Notes: generated by a model not told the origin, from the letters alone. 13,301 nt of DNA from DASUGM01 sp036274055 (GCA_036274055.1 DASUGM010000265.1:1-13301); one strand, 5' to 3'; numbered from the stretch's first letter, positions 6,176-13,240 are shown. A program made the numbers and translations.

Positions 6176-7137
6176 TATCGTTTCAGTCCCGGCCGATTGA
6201 GAAAATTCACAATCGCGGCAATCCACGCCTCGTGCGTGTCCTCGAGGTGGGCGGCGTGATCGGATCCCGGCAGGACGACCATTTGTTTGTCGGATGCCGC
6301 CAGCCGCGCGAAGAACTTGCCGGCGTCATCAGGCAGTACGCCGCCGTCGCGCTCGCCGTAGAGGATCAACGTCGGCGTCGTCAGCTTCGCCGGTTTGAGC
6401 GCGTTGAACTCGGCGTCGTTTTTCAGATCCATCAGGATTGGATCGGCCTTCATCGCCTGCTCGGTGAACGCCTGAATCACGGCCGGCGGCGTCACCTTGG
6501 GCGACACGAAGTCGCTGACCGCGCTCTCCTCGGTGTTCTTGCTCATCTGAGGCTTTTCCGACGACACCGAATCGAGGAACTCGAGATCCGGATCGAACAC
6601 GAACCCGAACAGGACCAGCGCGGAGACGCGGGCCGGCGAGAACTGGGCGGCCATCGCCGCGATCGCGCCGCCGCGCGACCAGCCGACCAGCGCCGGCTTG
6701 GGCAGCGACGGATGCTGCGCGGCGACCCACGCGGCGACGTTGCCCACGTCGGTGGCGGCGCGGAGCGGCGTGAGCCAGCCGGTCTTGTCGCGGGGCGTTT
6801 CGCCGTAGCCGCGGAGGTCCATGGCGTACGCCGCGAACCCCTGGGCGACGAAGGAGACGAGCACGGACCGCTGCAGCCCGGGCACCTGCAGATCGAAATC
6901 GGGCCGGCTGCTCCACGTCCGTCCGTGAATCAACAGGATCGCGCCCTTCGGCGTCGCCGGTTTGCGCGCCCACACGGCGATCGGATGGCCGTCGGACTGG
7001 ACGGTAAAGCGTTCGATCGCGGGCGCTGCCGGCGCGGGCGGCCTGGCGGCGGCGGCCTGCCCGTGCGCCTCGGGCGCGGCCGCGCCCCACGACGCGGCGA
7101 CCGCCGAAGCGAACGCACAAACTCTTAACAGGCGCAT
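6175..7137 (-). CDS. Exported alpha/beta hydrolase
   Basis: 320 residues. The ATG at 7137 has GGGAG at a 7-nt spacing. An N-terminal signal peptide (about 1-26, AHG then Gln27) is followed by an Ala/Pro linker to about 40, implying a periplasmic enzyme. The fold is visible: oxyanion region LLIHGRTWSS (68-77), the MDLRGYG turn (106-112), nucleophile elbow GWSRGG with Ser154, acid loop LYGERDGG with Asp264, and GSDHAAHLED with His294 (or His297) as the catalytic base. The lid, about 180-245, is variable and gives no substrate hint. Length is slightly above the 270-300 of plain family members because of the leader. It could be an esterase, lactonase or peptidase. It heads the probable three-gene run with DUF1028 and the small membrane protein. 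Confidence 0.9.
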   Translation of the reverse strand: MRLLRVCAFASAVAASWGAAAPEAHGQAAAARPPAPAAPAIERFTVQSDGHPIAVWARKPATPKGAILLIHGRTWSSRPDFDLQVPGLQRSVLVSFVAQGFAAYAMDLRGYGETPRDKTGWLTPLRAATDVGNVAAWVAAQHPSLPKPALVGWSRGGAIAAMAAQFSPARVSALVLFGFVFDPDLEFLDSVSSEKPQMSKNTEESAVSDFVSPKVTPPAVIQAFTEQAMKADPILMDLKNDAEFNALKPAKLTTPTLILYGERDGGVLPDDAGKFFARLAASDKQMVVLPGSDHAAHLEDTHEAWIAAIVNFLNRPGLKR

Positions 7138-7227
7138 CCCGGAACTCCCGGCCTATTATGACGCGAGGCCCGCGGACAACTAACTTCGCGCCGCGCGTGT
7201 CTAACTGAACACGAACTGGAGCGCCCC
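7138..7227. promoter_or_regulatory. Divergent intergenic region, presumed promoters for both flanking genes
   Basis: These 90 nt separate two divergent starts, so promoters for both must lie here or within the genes. On the minus strand CATAAT (7155-7160) resembles a -10 box with TTAGTT 17 nt upstream, but the -35 match is poor and the leader would be very short. I see no convincing plus-strand promoter and no clear dyad. Confidence 0.3.
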
Positions 7228-8481
7228 GTGACCGACTTGGGACAGACTCGCCGCCTTCGCGCCTTTCCGTTGCTGATCCTGCGGACATTGCCGGTCGTCC
7301 TCGGCGCGCTCGTGCTCAGCACCGTGATCTGGCCGCCGAAGATTGATGCCCGCGAGCTCCCGTCGACGCTCACCGACAAGGCATTCTGGCAGCTGGTCAC
7401 CGACTCCTCGGAATCAGGGGGATCGTTTCCGTCGAACAACTTCGTTTCGAACGAGCTCGCCTTCCAGACGGTGATCCCGAAGCTGCAGCAAACGGTGGCG
7501 AAGGGCGGCGTCTACATCGGCGTCGGGCCGGATCAGAATTTCACCTACATCGTCGGGCTGCGGCCGAAAATGGCGTTCATCGTCGACATTCGGCGGCAGA
7601 ACCTGCTGCATCACCTGCTCTACAAGGCGGTGATCGAGATGTCGCCGACCCGCGCCGACTACCTGTCGCGACTGTTCGGGCGCGCCAAGCCGAAGGACGT
7701 CGCCGCGAATGCCCCAGCCGAGGCGCTGCTCACCGCGTTCTCGGCGCAGGAGCCGGACGAGCAGATGTACCAGAACAGCGTCCGCGAAGTGCTCGAACTG
7801 CTGATCCGCAAGCATCGCTTCACGCTCGACGAAGACGACACCCGCGTCATCGAGTACATCTACCGCGCGTTCTTCGAGTACGGCCCGGAGATCACCTACG
7901 CGCCGGTGGCGGCGCCGTCGTTCGGCGGCCGCAACGTCAGGATCATCTCGACGCCGTATCCGTCGTTTGCCGAGCTGCAGATGCAGAGCGACGGCGCCGG
8001 CACCAACCGCGCCTACCTCGCCACCGAAGGCAACTACGGGATCCTGCGCGAGATGCAGCTCAAGAACCTGATCGTGCCGATCGTCGGCGACTTCGCCGGT
8101 CCGAAAGCGCTGCGCGCCGTCGGCCGCTTCGTGCGCGACCGCGGCGGCAAGGTGACGTCGCTCTACACCTCGAACGTCGAGCAGTATCTGTTCCAGAATC
8201 AGGTCTGGAAGCAGTACTACACCAACGTCTCGACGCTGCCGCTCGACTCGACCAGCACGTTCATCCGCGCGTACTTTCCGCGCAACGTCGCACCGCAGAT
8301 CGTCTACCGCGGCTCCGGACAGAGCCCGGCCTACGTGCCGCCGCCGATGCCGGCGGAAGCGTTGAACATGCGCCTGCCGTCGGTGACGCGCCTGTGCTCG
8401 GCCAAAGCGCTGATTGCCGCGGTCGAGGGCGGAGACATCGCGCACTATTTCGATGTGGTGGAGTTCGGGCACGGGAAGTGA
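7228..8481 (+). CDS. Conserved membrane-anchored protein of unknown function, possibly methyltransferase-fold (LIC_10091-like)
   Basis: 417 residues from a GTG at 7228, with GGAG (7218-7221) at 6-nt spacing; it is the only plus-strand gene. Residues about 12-33 form one hydrophobic helix, likely an uncleaved anchor, with the rest outside. Motifs that look conserved: FVSNE (72-76), GGVYIGVGPDQNFTYI (93-108), MAFIVDIRRQN (115-125), LLYKA (130-134), YLSRLF (145-150), TEGNYGILREMQLKNLIVP (266-284) and SLYTSNVEQYLF (311-322). The glycine-rich IGVGPDQN followed about 20 residues later by IVDIRRQN resembles motif I and the acidic post-motif of Rossmann methyltransferases. I associate these strings with proteins labelled LIC_10091 family, from memory only. 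An exported SAM-dependent enzyme would be odd, so the fold may serve another purpose. The C-terminus carries a Pro-rich stretch (about 369-384). No operon partner. Confidence 0.85.
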   Translation: MTDLGQTRRLRAFPLLILRTLPVVLGALVLSTVIWPPKIDARELPSTLTDKAFWQLVTDSSESGGSFPSNNFVSNELAFQTVIPKLQQTVAKGGVYIGVGPDQNFTYIVGLRPKMAFIVDIRRQNLLHHLLYKAVIEMSPTRADYLSRLFGRAKPKDVAANAPAEALLTAFSAQEPDEQMYQNSVREVLELLIRKHRFTLDEDDTRVIEYIYRAFFEYGPEITYAPVAAPSFGGRNVRIISTPYPSFAELQMQSDGAGTNRAYLATEGNYGILREMQLKNLIVPIVGDFAGPKALRAVGRFVRDRGGKVTSLYTSNVEQYLFQNQVWKQYYTNVSTLPLDSTSTFIRAYFPRNVAPQIVYRGSGQSPAYVPPPMPAEALNMRLPSVTRLCSAKALIAAVEGGDIAHYFDVVEFGHGK

Positions 8482-8520
8482 GGCGAGATGAGTGAAGAGC
8501 ATCTGCCAGGAGCGGATTCA

Positions 8521-8594
8521 CAGGGAGAAGCATGAGAAGAGCATGAGAAAGGCCCCTAGGGTTTTGTCTCGTGGTTTTCTCGTGCTTCTCCCTG
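8521..8594. repeat. 74-nt near-perfect palindrome between convergent genes
   Basis: The sequence from 8521 to 8594 folds on itself about a central CCTAGG (8555-8560). The outer 18 bases (CAGGGAGAAGCATGAGAA against 8577-8594) pair with one mismatch. Over the 37-bp arms I count about eight mismatches, some of them G-U pairable. Each arm also holds a short direct repeat (CATGAGAA twice on the left, CTCGTG twice on the right). It sits between the stop of the plus-strand gene (8481) and the mtnC stop (8605) and could end or protect both transcripts. No T-run follows on either strand, so it is more REP-like than a classic terminator. The rest of 8482-8604 shows nothing else. Confidence 0.8.
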
Positions 8595-8604
8595 TTGATA
8601 GGTC

Positions 8605-9351
8605 TTACAGACGATCGAAGCTCAGGACACGCTCGTAATTCTCGGCATGCGGCTGGACAGCGTTCCCATCTCTCAGACTAAGCATCACCTGCAGCCCGGC
8701 GCTCTTCGCCGCCTCCAGCTCCGCCGTCACGTCTGAGATGAACAGTGTCCGCTCGGGTGCAACCCGCAGCCGCTCGACTATCCGTCGATAGCTCTCGAGT
8801 TCCTTCTTGCCGCCGACCGCAGTGTCGAAGAAGCCGTCGAAGAGCGGCGTGAGATCGCCGTTTGGTGTCGATTCGAACAGGCGGCGCTGCGCCAGTTCGC
8901 TGCCAGACGAGTAGATCGCCAGCCGCAGCCCGGCGGCGCGCCAGCGGTGGAGCGCCGGCGGAACGTCGGCGAAGACCTGGCCACGGAGTTCGCCGGCCTG
9001 GTAGCCGCTTTCCCAAATCAGCCCCTGCAGCAGTTTCAGGCCGGGTGACTTGCGATCCTCGTCCATCAATGCGACGGCGTAGCGGACGATCGACGCCCGG
9101 GTCGCAGTCAGCGTCGACGTGTCCCAGGCGGGAACGGCGGTGCCGCGAGCGCGATCGGCGGCATACTCGGCCGCCAGTTGCTCGAAGACGGCGTTGAACT
9201 CCGCCGACGCGGTGCGGGCGTCGAGCCAGTCGGCAAGATGCGTGCGCGCGAACGGAAACAGGACGTCGTGAACGAACGCGATCGGTGTCGTCGTGCCCTC
9301 AATGTCGAGGAGCACGGCGTCGAGCCGGCGCTCGGCCAGCGGCAGCGTCAC
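8605..9351 (-). CDS. mtnC: Enolase-phosphatase E1 (methionine salvage)
   Basis: 248 residues from the GTG at 9351, chosen because it overlaps the mtnD stop as GTGA; a longer frame open to 9444 would run 31 codons into mtnD and lacks family similarity there. HAD-superfamily motifs: DIEGTTTP (Asp16 and Glu18, the E1 signature), SSGS (148-151) as motif II, GGKKE (180-184, motif III lysine) and FISDVTAELEAA (204-215, with Asp207) as motif IV. The bifunctional enzyme enolises 2,3-diketo-5-methylthiopentyl-1-phosphate and dephosphorylates it to the acireductone, doing the work of separate MtnW and MtnX proteins in Bacillus. Its product is the substrate of the upstream-encoded MtnD. Cytosolic and Mg-dependent by family knowledge. 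Last gene of the run; the palindrome at 8521-8594 follows. Confidence 0.95.
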   Translation of the reverse strand: MTLPLAERRLDAVLLDIEGTTTPIAFVHDVLFPFARTHLADWLDARTASAEFNAVFEQLAAEYAADRARGTAVPAWDTSTLTATRASIVRYAVALMDEDRKSPGLKLLQGLIWESGYQAGELRGQVFADVPPALHRWRAAGLRLAIYSSGSELAQRRLFESTPNGDLTPLFDGFFDTAVGGKKELESYRRIVERLRVAPERTLFISDVTAELEAAKSAGLQVMLSLRDGNAVQPHAENYERVLSFDRL

Positions 9352-9914
9352 ACGCCGAGATCGACCGGCGGAAAGTACGCCGGCCCGAAGCAGACCGGCT
9401 GGAAGCGCTTGTCGACACCGCTTTGCGTGTAGTGCGGCGTCCACCCTGAGGCATCCTGGAACAACCGGATGGCGCGGATGCGGCGATCGACGCAGAGATC
9501 GAACCAGTGATGCGTGCCGCGCGGCACGCGGATCAGATCGCCGGCTTCGACTTCGATCGAGAACACCGGCGCGGTTTGCGGATGAATGTGAAACAGGCCG
9601 TGGCCCTCGACGATGAAGCGGACTTCGTCCTCGTCGTGCCAGTGCTCGGAGTTGAACTTGTTGAGCATCGCCTCGAGGTTCGGCGTGTCGGGAAAGACGT
9701 CGATGACGTCGGCGGTGACGTAGCCGCCGCGCGCCTTGAGCTGATCGATCTTTTCCTTGTAGGCGGCGAGCAGCACCGCCGGCGCCGCGTCCGGGCCGAC
9801 CGGAAGCGACGGCTCGGCGCGCTCGTAGTCGATGCCCTGCGTCGCCAGAAAGGCGGCGATCTGCTCTGGATCGGTAATCGTGCGGTCTTCGACGGGAATT
9901 CTGATCAACGCCAT
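9348..9914 (-). CDS. mtnD: Acireductone dioxygenase (ARD)
   Basis: 188 residues, close to the usual length of about 180. Start is the ATG at 9914, 2 nt after the mtnB stop, with the ribosome site AAGGAAG inside mtnB; a frame open to 10124 extends far into mtnB and is not family-like. The cupin metal site is complete: HWHDEDEVRF gives His91, His93 and Glu97, and PRGTHHWFD gives His136 (His135 adjacent). ARD oxidises the acireductone 1,2-dihydroxy-5-(methylthio)pent-1-en-3-one. With Fe it yields 4-methylthio-2-oxobutyrate and formate, the productive route to methionine; with Ni it yields methylthiopropionate, formate and CO. The sequence does not tell which metal is used. The stop overlaps the mtnC start, so MtnD and MtnC, acting in sequence, are translationally coupled. 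Confidence 0.96.
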   Translation of the reverse strand: MALIRIPVEDRTITDPEQIAAFLATQGIDYERAEPSLPVGPDAAPAVLLAAYKEKIDQLKARGGYVTADVIDVFPDTPNLEAMLNKFNSEHWHDEDEVRFIVEGHGLFHIHPQTAPVFSIEVEAGDLIRVPRGTHHWFDLCVDRRIRAIRLFQDASGWTPHYTQSGVDKRFQPVCFGPAYFPPVDLGV

Positions 9915-9916
9915 GG

Positions 9917-10576
9917 CTATGCTTCCTTCGATCTGCCGATCGTCTCGAACAGAAACTCCAGGATCTCGACGTGCCGTTCGGCCTCCGCGATCGTCGCGCC
10001 CCAGGTGTAGAGACCGTGACGCTCGAGCAGAAACGCGTGCGCGGCGGGGTGCCGGCCGAGCGTGCGCTCGACCACGCCCGCTAACCGCGTCATGTCCTGA
10101 TCGTTGGCCACGATCGGAATCCACTCGCGGTGAGTATGGGTGGTGACGCCGGTGAGCCCCTTGAGCATCTCGTAACCCTCGATCGAGACGCCGCCCTCAC
10201 CCGCGTGACGCCCTGAAAGTATCGTGGACCAAACGGAATGTGTGTGCAAGACCGCGGCCGCTCCGCGTTGTCTGACGAGGAGGAGGTGGAGCGCGGTCTC
10301 TGCTGATGGCTTCGCGGCGCTCCGTGCGCCGTGCGCCGGTGCGACGGTGCGGCGTGCGGACGAGATGCGACCTGAGCCGTCGATCGCGAGAAACTCCCGG
10401 CCGCTCAGCTGCCCTTTGTGCGCGCCGCTGGGCGTGATCGCAAGCGTCAGCGGTTTCTGCGAGACGACGGCGCTGAAGTTGCCGCTGGTGCCGAGGACCC
10501 AGCCGCGGTCGTAGAAGCGGCGGCCAATCCCGGCAAGCACCTTCGACGCGGCGGTAAACGTCGGCATCGTGCTCAT
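9917..10576 (-). CDS. mtnB: Methylthioribulose-1-phosphate dehydratase
   Basis: 219 residues from the ATG at 10576, whose ATGA overlaps the stop of the SRPBCC gene; an ATG six codons upstream and one three codons downstream are possible alternatives. It belongs to the class II aldolase fold: GTSGNFS (29-35), TPSGAHKG (48-55), KPSAETALH (89-97, Glu93 being the probable catalytic acid), Zn ligands His111 and His113 in LHTHS, and His187 in ERHGLYTWG. It dehydrates 5-methylthioribulose-1-phosphate to the diketo phosphate used by MtnC. Compared with my recollection of Bacillus subtilis MtnB, the stretch between the DGSG turn (66-69) and KPSAE is about ten residues longer. That segment (73-85) is Arg/Ala-rich and is encoded by an imperfect heptamer repeat. 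The loop is away from the metal motifs, so activity is probably kept. Confidence 0.94.
   Translation of the reverse strand: MSTMPTFTAASKVLAGIGRRFYDRGWVLGTSGNFSAVVSQKPLTLAITPSGAHKGQLSGREFLAIDGSGRISSARRTVAPAHGARSAAKPSAETALHLLLVRQRGAAAVLHTHSVWSTILSGRHAGEGGVSIEGYEMLKGLTGVTTHTHREWIPIVANDQDMTRLAGVVERTLGRHPAAHAFLLERHGLYTWGATIAEAERHVEILEFLFETIGRSKEA
10322..10358. repeat. Imperfect CCGTGCG heptamer repeat inside mtnB
   Basis: Units CCGTGCG, CCGTGCG, CCGGTGCG, ACGGTGCG and GCGTGCG follow head to tail (7 or 8 nt each). They encode MtnB residues about 73-85, just where the protein looks longer than its relatives. Spacing is less regular than in the intergenic heptamer arrays, so it may be an old, decayed insertion or chance GC-rich sequence. 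Confidence 0.5.
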
Positions 10577-11016
10577 TCTGCCACCAGCCGCCACGTCGCC
10601 GCTTCTCGGTAATCAAAGATCCGCCGGAGCTGTGCCCGCACGACCGGCAGCGCAATATTGCCTATCGGTGCGAAGGGGAGGCGGTAGAGCACGTGATCGC
10701 GAATCCGCGTGCCGCCGGGCACGGCTTCGAACGTGTGCGTGTGAACCCACTCGGCGTACGGGCCGCGCACCTGGATGTCGACGAAACGCGTCTCTGGTTC
10801 CCATACGGTGATTTCGCTGCACCATTTGAAGCGCACGCCGAAGAGCGAGAGCTCGTAGTCGATCAGCGCGCCGGGGCGCATCGCGATCGGCGTCGGCGTC
10901 AGGATGTGAAACTTCAACTCTGGCGGCGTGATCCGCTCGAGGTTGACGGCGTCGGCAAAGAACGCGAACACCTGGCCGCGCGGCAGCGGCACGGTCATCT
11001 CGCGGATGAACTCCAT
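10573..11016 (-). CDS. SRPBCC-fold (START/Bet v1-like) protein
   Basis: 147 residues. The ATG at 11016 shares a base with the glycosyltransferase stop (TAATG), and its own stop overlaps the mtnB start (ATGA). Recognisable family strings: VFAFFADAVNLERITPPEL (16-34) after the first beta-strand, a pattern of strands through about 50-110 including RGPYAEWVHTHTFEA (84-98) and GGTRIRDHVLYRLP (101-114), and a long C-terminal amphipathic helix with LRRIFDYRE (130-138). This subgroup is often annotated simply as SRPBCC family or, by poor transfer, as a CDP-paratose epimerase or SulA-like protein. The fold makes a hydrophobic pocket for a lipid-like or aromatic ligand. No enzymatic residues can be assigned. 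Its tight pairing with a GT1 glycosyltransferase suggests handling of that enzyme's hydrophobic acceptor, as inference only. Confidence 0.88.
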   Translation of the reverse strand: MEFIREMTVPLPRGQVFAFFADAVNLERITPPELKFHILTPTPIAMRPGALIDYELSLFGVRFKWCSEITVWEPETRFVDIQVRGPYAEWVHTHTFEAVPGGTRIRDHVLYRLPFAPIGNIALPVVRAQLRRIFDYREAATWRLVAE

Positions 11017-12290
11017 TACGGGGCTCCGGCGAGGGTCGCCTCGATCGCGCGCGCTGCGGCGGCGGGACCGTCTTCCCCGGCGATCGCCGCGGCGATTTCG
11101 CGGCCGCGCGCGGCGACCGCCGGCGCGTCGACCAACGCACGCAAGTGCGCCGTGGCGGCGTCTGCCGAATAGCGACGCACCTCGAGTGTGCGTCCCAGAC
11201 CGAGCCGCTCGACGCGGCCGGCGTTATCGAACTGATCGTGCGCGTGCGGAACAATCAGCGCCGGACAACCGGCCCGCAGCCCCTGCGCCGTGGTACCGAC
11301 TCCACCGTGATGGACGACGACGGCGGCGCGCGGGAACAGCGCGCCGTGCGGCGCGTAATCGACCGCGATCATCCCGGCCGGCACGGCCGGGCGCGCGATC
11401 GACTGCTGCGGCCGGCCGACCAGCAGCACCGCGCGCCGGCCGAGCGCGGCCGCGGCCTTGATGCTTTCGTCGTAGAACGCACCCGGCACGCCGACCGCGG
11501 AACTGCCGAGCGTGAAGACGATCGGCGCGGGTCCTTCGGAGAGAAACGCCTCGAGTTGCGCCGGCAGACCGGCGCGATCGCCGTGGAAGAGAAACCCGGT
11601 CACAGTCGTCTTCGCCGGCCAGTCCGGCTGCGGCGCGCCCAGCACGCGTGAAAACAACGCCAGCGTGCCGTGCGGCGAGAACTGGCCTTCAAACAACGGA
11701 TGTCCGACCGGCCCTAGACCGCGTTCCCGGCGCAACTGTAGTAACGGCGCGAACCAGCGCCTGGTCGCCGCCTTCGCGATGGCGCGCACGGCGCGCGCGG
11801 CCCACTGGTGACGGCGCGCGAACGCCGCGATGCCGGTATGCGGCGGCAGGATCGGAAAATCGCTGATCGAAAAGAACGACGTCGGCGCCAGCTCGGTCGA
11901 GAGCCACGGCAGCCGGCGTTCCTCGGCGACCACGCGCGCTACGAACGTCACCGGATGGGCGACGATCAGGTCGGCGCCGTCGGTCGCCGCCGACAGATCG
12001 GTATAGGCGTCGCGCAGCGCCGGAACGAGCATCTCTTTGACGATGGTTTCGGTGCCGCGCGCCGGGTCCATGACCCGCGCGAGCAGCGCGGTGTCCTGCG
12101 GATCGATGTCCGGGCGGACCGAATGGAACCGCAATCCCTCTGCGGCGACGATGTCGCGATAAATCGGACACGTCGCGAGCACGACGTCATGACCGCGCGC
12201 CAGCAGCGCGCGGCCCAGCTCGAGATAGGGGAACAGATCGCCGAACGATCCCCACGTGGTGATGACGATTCGGCGCTGGCGGACGGTCAA
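11016..12290 (-). CDS. GT1-type (UGT/MGT-like) glycosyltransferase
   Basis: 424 residues, the normal length for the family. The start is TTG at 12290. A TAA, the TonB-gene stop, lies in the same frame five codons upstream, no ATG or GTG start occurs near the N-terminus, and no ribosome site is visible, so initiation probably relies on the terminating upstream ribosomes. GT-B fold: acceptor half with TTWGSFGDLFPYLELGRAL (11-29, the glycine-rich loop) and AHP (111-113); donor half with FTLGSSAVG (259-267), VDYAPHGALFPRAAVVVHHGG (310-330, read as VDYAPHGALFP and VVVHHGG) and GTT (332-334). The UGT-type donor signature closes with CPALIVPHAHDQFDNA (342-357), where Asp352 and Gln353 would bind the sugar. 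Relatives transfer glucose or similar sugars from UDP-sugars to sterols, macrolides, carotenoids or other hydrophobic acceptors. The acceptor here is unknown. No signal peptide, so cytosolic. Confidence 0.9.
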   Translation of the reverse strand: MTVRQRRIVITTWGSFGDLFPYLELGRALLARGHDVVLATCPIYRDIVAAEGLRFHSVRPDIDPQDTALLARVMDPARGTETIVKEMLVPALRDAYTDLSAATDGADLIVAHPVTFVARVVAEERRLPWLSTELAPTSFFSISDFPILPPHTGIAAFARRHQWAARAVRAIAKAATRRWFAPLLQLRRERGLGPVGHPLFEGQFSPHGTLALFSRVLGAPQPDWPAKTTVTGFLFHGDRAGLPAQLEAFLSEGPAPIVFTLGSSAVGVPGAFYDESIKAAAALGRRAVLLVGRPQQSIARPAVPAGMIAVDYAPHGALFPRAAVVVHHGGVGTTAQGLRAGCPALIVPHAHDQFDNAGRVERLGLGRTLEVRRYSADAATAHLRALVDAPAVAARGREIAAAIAGEDGPAAAARAIEATLAGAP

Positions 12291-12302
12291 CGGACCGCGA
12301 TG

Positions 12303-13211
12303 TTACTTCAGCGTGAAGTTGACGGTCACCGTCATCACCACCGGCACCGGAACGCCGTTCAGCAGGGTCGGCTCGTACACCCACTGCGTCACGGTGTCGA
12401 TCGCGGCTTCGTCGAGCGTCGGCACCCCGCGCAGGACTTTGGCGCCGCTCACTCTGCCGTCGACGCCGATGATCGCTTCGATGATGACGATGCCGTGCAC
12501 GCCCGCCGCCTGCGCGGCCGGCGGATAGAACGGCTTGACGTCGTAGATCTTGCGCGGCTCTTTGATGTCGCCGCCGACGCGCACCGGCGCCGGGCCGACC
12601 GCGGGCGCCGGCTCGCTGCCGAGCGTGAAGTTCACCGTCACCGTCATCACGAGTTCGACGGGCACGCCGTTCAACGTCGTCGGCGTGTATTGCCACTGAC
12701 GGATCGCGTCGAGCGCCGCCTGGTCGAGCATCGGGATGCTGCGCAGAATCCTGGCGTCGCGGACGCCGCCGTTGGTGTCGACGACGATCTCGGCGATGAC
12801 GATGCCGCTGATTCCCGCGGTCTGTGCAAGTGCCGGGTAGACCGGTTTGACGTCTTTGATTTTCTTCGGCTCAGTAACGTTGCCGGAGACGCGAAGCGGC
12901 TTCGTCGTAGCGATGCCGGGCGGCGCTGGCGCCGGCACTTGAACGGACATCGGCTCGCCGAGCAGCGTGCGGTTCGAGCGCAACTGGCCGATCACGGTCG
13001 CGGCGTTGATCAGCATCCGTTGCGCGTCGTCGAAGCGTTTCTGCTCGACGTAGATCTTGGCGAGGTCGAGATAAGCGGCGACGTCGCCGGGCGTCTTGTT
13101 AATCTGCGCCAGCAACTCCGCCTCGGTGCGGGTCTGGGCCCAGGCGCCAACCGGGACAACGACGATGACGGCGGCGACGAACGCGGCGCGGCGAATCAGC
13201 GTGCAGAGCAT
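12303..13211 (-). CDS. Exported protein with two tandem TonB C-terminal domains
   Basis: 302 residues. A signal peptide (about 1-25, ending GAWA before Gln26) precedes a helical TPR-like stretch (about 28-72, with LAKIYVEQKRFDDAQ), a Pro-rich linker (about 88-105), then TonB_C domain 1 (106-197) and domain 2 (210-301). Both carry the family marks: YP near the first strand (125-126, 229-230), GIV, V(L/I)R, LD-AA, QW-Y-P and LNGVPV. The two 92-residue copies align without gaps at about 54 identities by my count, so they arose by duplication. The start ATG at 13211 has GGGGA five bases upstream. Classical TonB has one such domain and an N-terminal membrane anchor linked to ExbBD; neither the anchor nor ExbB/ExbD is seen here. 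It may be a periplasmic energy-transduction or scaffold protein. First gene of the six-gene run; the glycosyltransferase follows after 12 nt. Confidence 0.9.
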   Translation of the reverse strand: MLCTLIRRAAFVAAVIVVVPVGAWAQTRTEAELLAQINKTPGDVAAYLDLAKIYVEQKRFDDAQRMLINAATVIGQLRSNRTLLGEPMSVQVPAPAPPGIATTKPLRVSGNVTEPKKIKDVKPVYPALAQTAGISGIVIAEIVVDTNGGVRDARILRSIPMLDQAALDAIRQWQYTPTTLNGVPVELVMTVTVNFTLGSEPAPAVGPAPVRVGGDIKEPRKIYDVKPFYPPAAQAAGVHGIVIIEAIIGVDGRVSGAKVLRGVPTLDEAAIDTVTQWVYEPTLLNGVPVPVVMTVTVNFTLK

Positions 13212-13240
13212 GGAGGTCCCCAGAGACGATTAGACACCGT

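Noticed and set aside
6232..7128. Plus-strand frame of 298 codons opposite the alpha/beta hydrolase
   Set aside because: No motif; the opposite strand has an intact catalytic triad, signal peptide and ribosome site.
7414..8502. Minus-strand frame of 362 codons opposite the 417-residue plus-strand gene
   Set aside because: The plus-strand product has membrane-anchor and conserved-looking motifs and a ribosome site; the minus-strand frame has none of these.
9352..9444. N-terminal extension of mtnC by 31 codons
   Set aside because: It lies wholly within mtnD, is not like other E1 enzymes, and the GTGA overlap gives a natural start at 9351.
9915..10124. N-terminal extension of mtnD by 70 codons
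   Set aside because: It overlaps mtnB and is Arg-rich; the ATG at 9914 gives the family length.
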